Below, in pieces: positions 59,856-64,000 of a stretch of 64,000 bases of DNA. The DNA is taken from NCBI GenBank assembly GCA_947053345.1, contig CAMRSM010000003.1, positions 62,001-126,000 on the forward strand, in the 5' to 3' direction. How positions within the stretch are numbered: the first letter of the stretch is position 1; each line of letters starts with the position of its first letter. The translations under genes were made by a program, and so were the position numbers. This DNA comes from an uncultured Lachnospiraceae bacterium (GTDB lineage: Bacteria > Bacillota > Clostridia > Lachnospirales > Lachnospiraceae). The notes under the pieces are model-generated. The model was not told the DNA's origin. It searched no databases and saw nothing but the letters and a program-made list of their open reading frames with translations.

Positions 59856-61193
59856 TTACTTTTGTGTTTCCCACCTGAAACTTTGAATGGGGGATTGGCT
59901 CACCTTATATGTTTCACAGACAGCAACCAGCAAAATAACACTCAAAAAATGTGAATTTATTATGTCCGGAATAAACATCGCACCGACAATTATCGTTACC
60001 AGTGCCCATTTTCCAACACTGTTTCTGTCCAAAAGATTTTTCTTAACAACCGGGAAAAAACCCATAAAAATTATCAGAAATCCTATCATGCCAAACTGGG
60101 CAAGGTATTGTATAAAAAAATTATGCGGTATAGTGGTGTGCATCAACTCCACATAATTCCGGCTTCCGAAACCACTCCCGAACAGGAAATGTCTTGCAAA
60201 ACACTGCAAGCCTAAAATATACCCGCCTAATCTCCCGGATCCTCCAAACATATCTGCTCTTCTCGTCGACATCATTACCAATAATACAAGAACAATAGGG
60301 ACTGCACAAATTTCGATCAATAAGATCTTCAATCGTTTCTGTCTTATAACCAGGGAGTTAAACATCAAAAATGTGCCTATAACCAATGCCACCATCCCGG
60401 TTCTTGCATTTATCAATAAAATCGCATACAGGTAAATAACCATAAAGATCAGTGAAGTTTTCCATGAGAGAAGCCGCTTTTTATAGCATATCCCTGCAAG
60501 CAAAAGACAAAATCCACTTGCGACATACAATGTTGCGAAACTAAAATCATAAAAGGTAGCTGCATATGATATACGTTTGGCAAACCGTCCGATATGCCCT
60601 ACGCTAATCCCCTTACTTTCATACAAATATTTTTGTACGATTATCATAAGTGAAAATACAAAAACACTTCCCAGATAAAGCAACATCATACTGCTATTGA
60701 TCCTGGCATTATATATATCCTTTAATTTGCCCACACACGAAAGGAGCAGCAAGAACACTAATATATTCACCATTTGGTTCAGTGCATTTGCAAATTCAAG
60801 AGGCGGTGTAACAAGCAGACTCACCACAAAAAAAGAACAAAAAAATATAGCCGAAAAAAATGCCAAATTCTTCCGGACTTTTATATAGCAGAGAAAAATC
60901 AAACCAACCGAAGCAACGAAAAACCACGTCAATGGCAGCCTGCTATAAGGAATGCTGCCGATACTTGTATAGGAAGAATTGATCGAGACGGCCAGCAAGA
61001 ACAATAATGCATTCAGCATTTTCATATGCATGCCTTTTACCGCCAAAATGAAAAACACAGCCAAACTAATAAACCCCAGTACAATATGTACTTTTTGTCC
61101 TATCATACCGGATAACAAAACAGAGAAATCGTATATTCCATAAAACATTACGATTCCTGCAATATATCTTTTCTCTTTTTTTGTGATATTCAT
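59856..61193 (-). CDS. O-antigen ligase/polymerase-like membrane protein (Wzy type)
   Basis: 445 aa with about 12 hydrophobic segments. The large periplasmic-type loop and conserved RxGxxG-like region ends with GSGFGSRNYVELMHTTIPHN then FFIQYLAQFGMIGFLIIFMG, typical of the Wzy/ligase superfamily. It should polymerise lipid-linked repeat units outside the membrane. Situated between two glycosyltransferases (105 bp from the GT2, 33 bp from the GT4). Together with the PglK-like ABC transporter this suggests block-wise assembly. Confidence 0.85.
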   Translation of the reverse strand: MNITKKEKRYIAGIVMFYGIYDFSVLLSGMIGQKVHIVLGFISLAVFFILAVKGMHMKMLNALLFLLAVSINSSYTSIGSIPYSRLPLTWFFVASVGLIFLCYIKVRKNLAFFSAIFFCSFFVVSLLVTPPLEFANALNQMVNILVFLLLLSCVGKLKDIYNARINSSMMLLYLGSVFVFSLMIIVQKYLYESKGISVGHIGRFAKRISYAATFYDFSFATLYVASGFCLLLAGICYKKRLLSWKTSLIFMVIYLYAILLINARTGMVALVIGTFLMFNSLVIRQKRLKILLIEICAVPIVLVLLVMMSTRRADMFGGSGRLGGYILGLQCFARHFLFGSGFGSRNYVELMHTTIPHNFFIQYLAQFGMIGFLIIFMGFFPVVKKNLLDRNSVGKWALVTIIVGAMFIPDIINSHFLSVILLVAVCETYKVSQSPIQSFRWETQK

Positions 61194-61225
61194 TTATACA
61201 CCAGCCATTCTGTTTTTGTTTACAT

Positions 61226-62269
61226 CTATCTTTTATTATGAATTTCCTGATAACTTTCTACGATTTTCTTCATATAATACATTTCATTATCCATTTTCTT
61301 CGCCTTACGCAATGCCATGGATGACATCGTTTCATAAAGCCCCACATCTTCCAGCAATGTTTTGCAAGCCTGAATGAGCCCATCCTTATCCTCGCATAAA
61401 AAACCACAGTTTTTATCTACAATATTCCTTAACCCGCCAACATTCGTACATACTACGGGCTTTCCTAACGCAAGGGCTTCCGCTGCTGCCAGACCAAATC
61501 CCTCCCATAAAGAAGGGATCAGAAAAACTTTGGACTGCAGCACATATGGAAAAGGATTTTCTAAAAACCCCTTCCATACCACATGATCCTCCAGTCCAAG
61601 TTTTTTGCACCTGCACTCTAAATCGCTTCGCAATTCCCCGTCCCCGATCATACATACACGAAGTCCCGGAAAATACTTTTTCAGCTCATACACCACATCC
61701 AATAAAAGAAACGGATTTTTGGGCTCCGATAATCTTCCCACAAAAATAATATCATACTCCGCACATTCAACCGGCTCCCTGCTTTTTTTTAGAATTTCGT
61801 TCGTCCGCACGGGATTTCCAACCACCGCACATTTTTTTGCAATCCATTTTGCGAATATATATTCTTTTAAAATTGCGTCAGACACCAGAAAGATTTTTTT
61901 ATATCGAACGGCAGATATTGCATATAACCATGAATAGAAACATGGCCGCTTAATCCATGGTGAATTGTTATGAAGATGAGAGAGAATTGGCTTTTTTAAC
62001 GAAAGAGCACAAATAACACTCGTCGTATAATCATGTGCATGAACAATATCCGGCTGTAAATCTTTTTGCATCTTTCTCATATTCGCCGGACTCATTTTAT
62101 CAACAGGATAATATTTAATGTTCTCCTCTTTTAACCGTCTTTCTATGTCCCCGCGCGGTGAAACATAATAAGCATCGATTCCTTGTTGATAAAGACAGTG
62201 TATTATCAGGATTGCAACACGCTCTGCCCCGGAAAATTTATCAGAATTTAATATGTGCACTACTTTCAT
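61226..62269 (-). CDS. GT4-family glycosyltransferase
   Basis: 347 aa GT-B enzyme. N-terminal KVVHILNSDKFSGAERVAIL, then YDIIFVGRLSEPKNPFLLLD, LRVCMIGDGELRSDLECRCK, VVWKGFLENPFPYVLQSKVF, and the EX7E motif ending LIPSLWEGFGLAAAEALALG KPVV. Adds a sugar to the repeat unit on the cytoplasmic face. Start ATG at 62269; 107 bp separate it from the next upstream gene. Donor unknown. Confidence 0.92.
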   Translation of the reverse strand: MKVVHILNSDKFSGAERVAILIIHCLYQQGIDAYYVSPRGDIERRLKEENIKYYPVDKMSPANMRKMQKDLQPDIVHAHDYTTSVICALSLKKPILSHLHNNSPWIKRPCFYSWLYAISAVRYKKIFLVSDAILKEYIFAKWIAKKCAVVGNPVRTNEILKKSREPVECAEYDIIFVGRLSEPKNPFLLLDVVYELKKYFPGLRVCMIGDGELRSDLECRCKKLGLEDHVVWKGFLENPFPYVLQSKVFLIPSLWEGFGLAAAEALALGKPVVCTNVGGLRNIVDKNCGFLCEDKDGLIQACKTLLEDVGLYETMSSMALRKAKKMDNEMYYMKKIVESYQEIHNKR

Positions 62270-62376
62270 CCGAAAAACATCTCCTAAATTATCGGAATTT
62301 AGAGTTTGCCCTTTTGTGGCTTACAGGCAATTCTCCTATCACATTGCATCAACAGTTATATGAAAAATAGAAAATA

Positions 62377-63528
62377 CTACAATGTGCTGTAAATCTCCCC
62401 TGTCTTTTCCAATACTTTCGTTTCCGAAAAATGGAGCATGTCTTCCTGTTTCTTCCTGAATAACGTCATTTCATCTCCGGTGGATCCCTCACAATACCGG
62501 ATGACATCCTCCCATCTTTCTGCTTTATCTGGCGGAAGTAAATATTTCACTTTTTCTTTTCCGAATAAATCCCGATTTCCCCTGATATTGCTCGCAATAC
62601 ACGGAATCCCGCTTGCCATTGCTTCCATCAAAGCCACCGGAAGCCCTTCCCTCTTCGATGGAAATGCAAACAAATCCCCCATCCACAAAATCTCCCTGAT
62701 GTCATTGCAAAAACCTAACAAGAAAACTTGTTTTTCCAATCCAAGCTTTTCAATGAATCCTGTTAATTCATCTTCCAACCCGCCTTTTCCACAAATCAGA
62801 TATTTTATTTTCTTATTCTTTAACCGTGCCACTGCCTCAATCACAACTTTATGGTTCTTGTTTGCATTCAATTCTCCCACGCTGACAATCACAAAATCCT
62901 CCGAAACAAGCCCAAATTCCTCACGTTTTTTCTTTCTCCAAAGCATATATGGTATGTGTGTACCATCGATATCTTGGACAAAATCCGGTACACAAAATTT
63001 CTTAAGGTCGATCCCAACCCCCGGCACATACTCCGTCCGCTTTGCATGGAATTTCTTCTGCGCCCTCCGGTAGTCCTCCTTATTGATCGTGACCAGGCAG
63101 TCCGTCCAGTAAGACAAAACCTTTTCCACCGGGTAATAGAACAGCCAGTTTTTCAATGGTGCCCCTTTATAAAAATGGAATCCGTGCGCGGTATAGACCA
63201 CCTTCACGCCGTTTTTCCGCAGCCCGCGGCACGCGATCCGCGCACATGCCGCCGCAACCGGCGTATGGCAGTGGACGATATCATACCCGTTCCTGCGCAC
63301 CACTTCCCTTAATTCCCGGGCCGCCCTGAGATTCCCTGTGCACGCAACCTGGCGGGTGCAGCTGACCGGGTACACCCTGCAGCCCCATTCCCTGTAGCAT
63401 CCCGGAACCTTTGAATCCGTTTCATTCGTCGCTATATCGACGGTATTGCCCTCACGTACCAGCTTTTGAACCAGCTGCTTAAAGAAGCCCATCGTCCCGC
63501 CGATTGTCGTGACATACAAAATATTCAT
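62377..63528 (-). CDS. GT4-family glycosyltransferase (EpsD-like)
   Basis: 383 aa. Begins MNILYVTTIGGTMGFFKQLV, with the middle segment VYTAHGFHFYKGAPLKNWLF characteristic of the EpsD/WcaL-like group. GT-B signature FVIVSVGELNANKNHKVVIE, LICGKGGLEDELTGF, VFLLGFCNDIREILWMGDLF and FPSKREGLPVALMEAMASGI. Probably transfers an early sugar of the repeat unit. Followed by the second GT4 gene after 107 bp and preceded by the pyruvyltransferase gene after 30 bp. Confidence 0.93.
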   Translation of the reverse strand: MNILYVTTIGGTMGFFKQLVQKLVREGNTVDIATNETDSKVPGCYREWGCRVYPVSCTRQVACTGNLRAARELREVVRRNGYDIVHCHTPVAAACARIACRGLRKNGVKVVYTAHGFHFYKGAPLKNWLFYYPVEKVLSYWTDCLVTINKEDYRRAQKKFHAKRTEYVPGVGIDLKKFCVPDFVQDIDGTHIPYMLWRKKKREEFGLVSEDFVIVSVGELNANKNHKVVIEAVARLKNKKIKYLICGKGGLEDELTGFIEKLGLEKQVFLLGFCNDIREILWMGDLFAFPSKREGLPVALMEAMASGIPCIASNIRGNRDLFGKEKVKYLLPPDKAERWEDVIRYCEGSTGDEMTLFRKKQEDMLHFSETKVLEKTGEIYSTL

Positions 63529-63558
63529 ATCCCATTTTCACCTTTTCTCAATTTTCCG

Positions 63559-64000
63559 CTACCGGCAGCCCCCCGAACCTTTTGAAAGCCACAGGTCTTT
63601 TGGGAACGTCCCTATCAAAACGTCCTGCATCCTCCGAATCACTTTTCTGTCAGGGCATTTCGTACCCCCCCCCGCCCCAACTGCCGCTGAAATACTCTTA
63701 TATGGTACGGTATCCTTCCGCCCTGTCCCCTCATAGTAGTCAAAGTACTTATAATTGAACCGATCCCCCCTGTCCTGGTAGAAGACAGCCGGAATCCCAT
63801 ATGCCTCCGCCAGGATGATCCCATGCAGGGAACTTGATACCACTTTGTCCGCGGCACAGATACGGTCTATCACACTCTTATAATCCTTTGTGTTCATGCT
63901 GAGGATATGGTCATCCCCGTATCCTGCGCGCGCCTTCCCCTCTTCCGAAAAATGCGGGATTATCAGGTAATCTGTGTGGCGGTGCTCCCCCGGTTCATAG
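63559..64000 (-). CDS. Polysaccharide pyruvyl transferase family protein, N-terminus outside window
   Basis: About 146 C-terminal residues are visible, open to the right edge. Family features: DYLIIPHFSEEG, a region MNTKDYKSVIDRICAADKVV then SSSLHGIILAEAYGIPAVFY with the SSxLHG motif, and KYFDYYEGTG. The end is LIGTFPKDLWLSKG. Such enzymes add pyruvate ketals to polysaccharide sugars, often using phosphoenolpyruvate. A G9 tract (63665-63673) in the codons for GAGGGT is in frame now, but any one-base change would truncate the last 35 residues. Confidence 0.85.
   Translation of the reverse strand, partial: YEPGEHRHTDYLIIPHFSEEGKARAGYGDDHILSMNTKDYKSVIDRICAADKVVSSSLHGIILAEAYGIPAVFYQDRGDRFNYKYFDYYEGTGRKDTVPYKSISAAVGAGGGTKCPDRKVIRRMQDVLIGTFPKDLWLSKGSGGCR
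63665..63673. repeat. G9 tract in the pyruvyltransferase gene
   Basis: Nine C on the plus strand, 107 bp from the 3' end of the gene. G8 or G10 would bring stops within about 5-10 codons. Confidence 0.9.

Overview
The window reads like a chromosome segment of a low-to-mid GC Firmicute, most likely a gut Lachnospiraceae (Clostridia). The basis is the gene families (DUF951, DUF6171, a YfhO-family protein, a PspA-YdjGHI-like operon, Rgg/RRNPP-like regulator, MsmK-type sugar ABC genes), the Gram-positive style Shine-Dalgarno sites (AGGAGG) and SigA-like promoters. No rRNA, tRNA or CRISPR array was recognised.

Layout. 1-2.8 kb: the 3'-truncated YfhO-family membrane protein and the rpsF-ssb-rpsR operon. 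3.8-12.1 kb: an accessory island with a secreted subtilase, a BspA-like/Ig-like surface protein, an orphan Rhs C-terminus carrying an AHH-type nuclease toxin, and an ankyrin immunity-like gene. A second, decayed copy of the surface protein-toxin-ankyrin unit lies beside it, and its toxin survives only as a tail of about 35 codons. 12.3-13.4 kb: a newly noticed 58-codon secreted peptide gene, convergent with an RRNPP-like regulator and divergent from the subtilase. 13.5-26 kb: mostly core genes (cysS, AraC regulator, GH31 glucosidase, plsC, the pspA-ydjGHI-like membrane stress operon, PAP2, pncC). 26-35.5 kb: hybrid histidine kinase, HD-GYP protein and a carbohydrate ABC transporter with a candidate cre site, then a small lipoprotein. 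35.7-41.5 kb: carB, a palindromic 100-bp element, a MerR/TipAS regulator with its own 19-bp-spacer promoter, galE and an XRE regulator.

42-64 kb is one long leftward surface-polysaccharide operon that enters from beyond the right edge and ends at a terminator near 41.9 kb. It holds pyruvyltransferase, glycosyltransferases, a Wzy-like polymerase, two fucosyltransferase-like enzymes (GT10 and a GT23/O-FucT-like one), a GDP-mannose branch (manC, gmd, a ColD-type PLP dehydratase with His in place of Lys, a fucose synthase/ColC-like enzyme), and an unusual carbon-carbon bond-forming set (acetolactate-synthase-like ThDP enzyme, DRE-TIM aldolase, split transketolase, aldo-keto reductase). Two FkbM methyltransferase genes and a PglK-like ABC flippase follow. 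I infer that this operon makes a polymer containing a fucose/colitose-type sugar and probably a rare branched or chain-extended sugar.

Four G9-G10 tracts occur in the window, all inside this operon, at positions where a one-base change alters the reading frame; this suggests phase variation of the surface glycan. The strongest candidates for undescribed biology are the peptide/regulator/subtilase/toxin island, the GDP-sugar plus ThDP/aldolase/transketolase pathway, and the poly-G switches.
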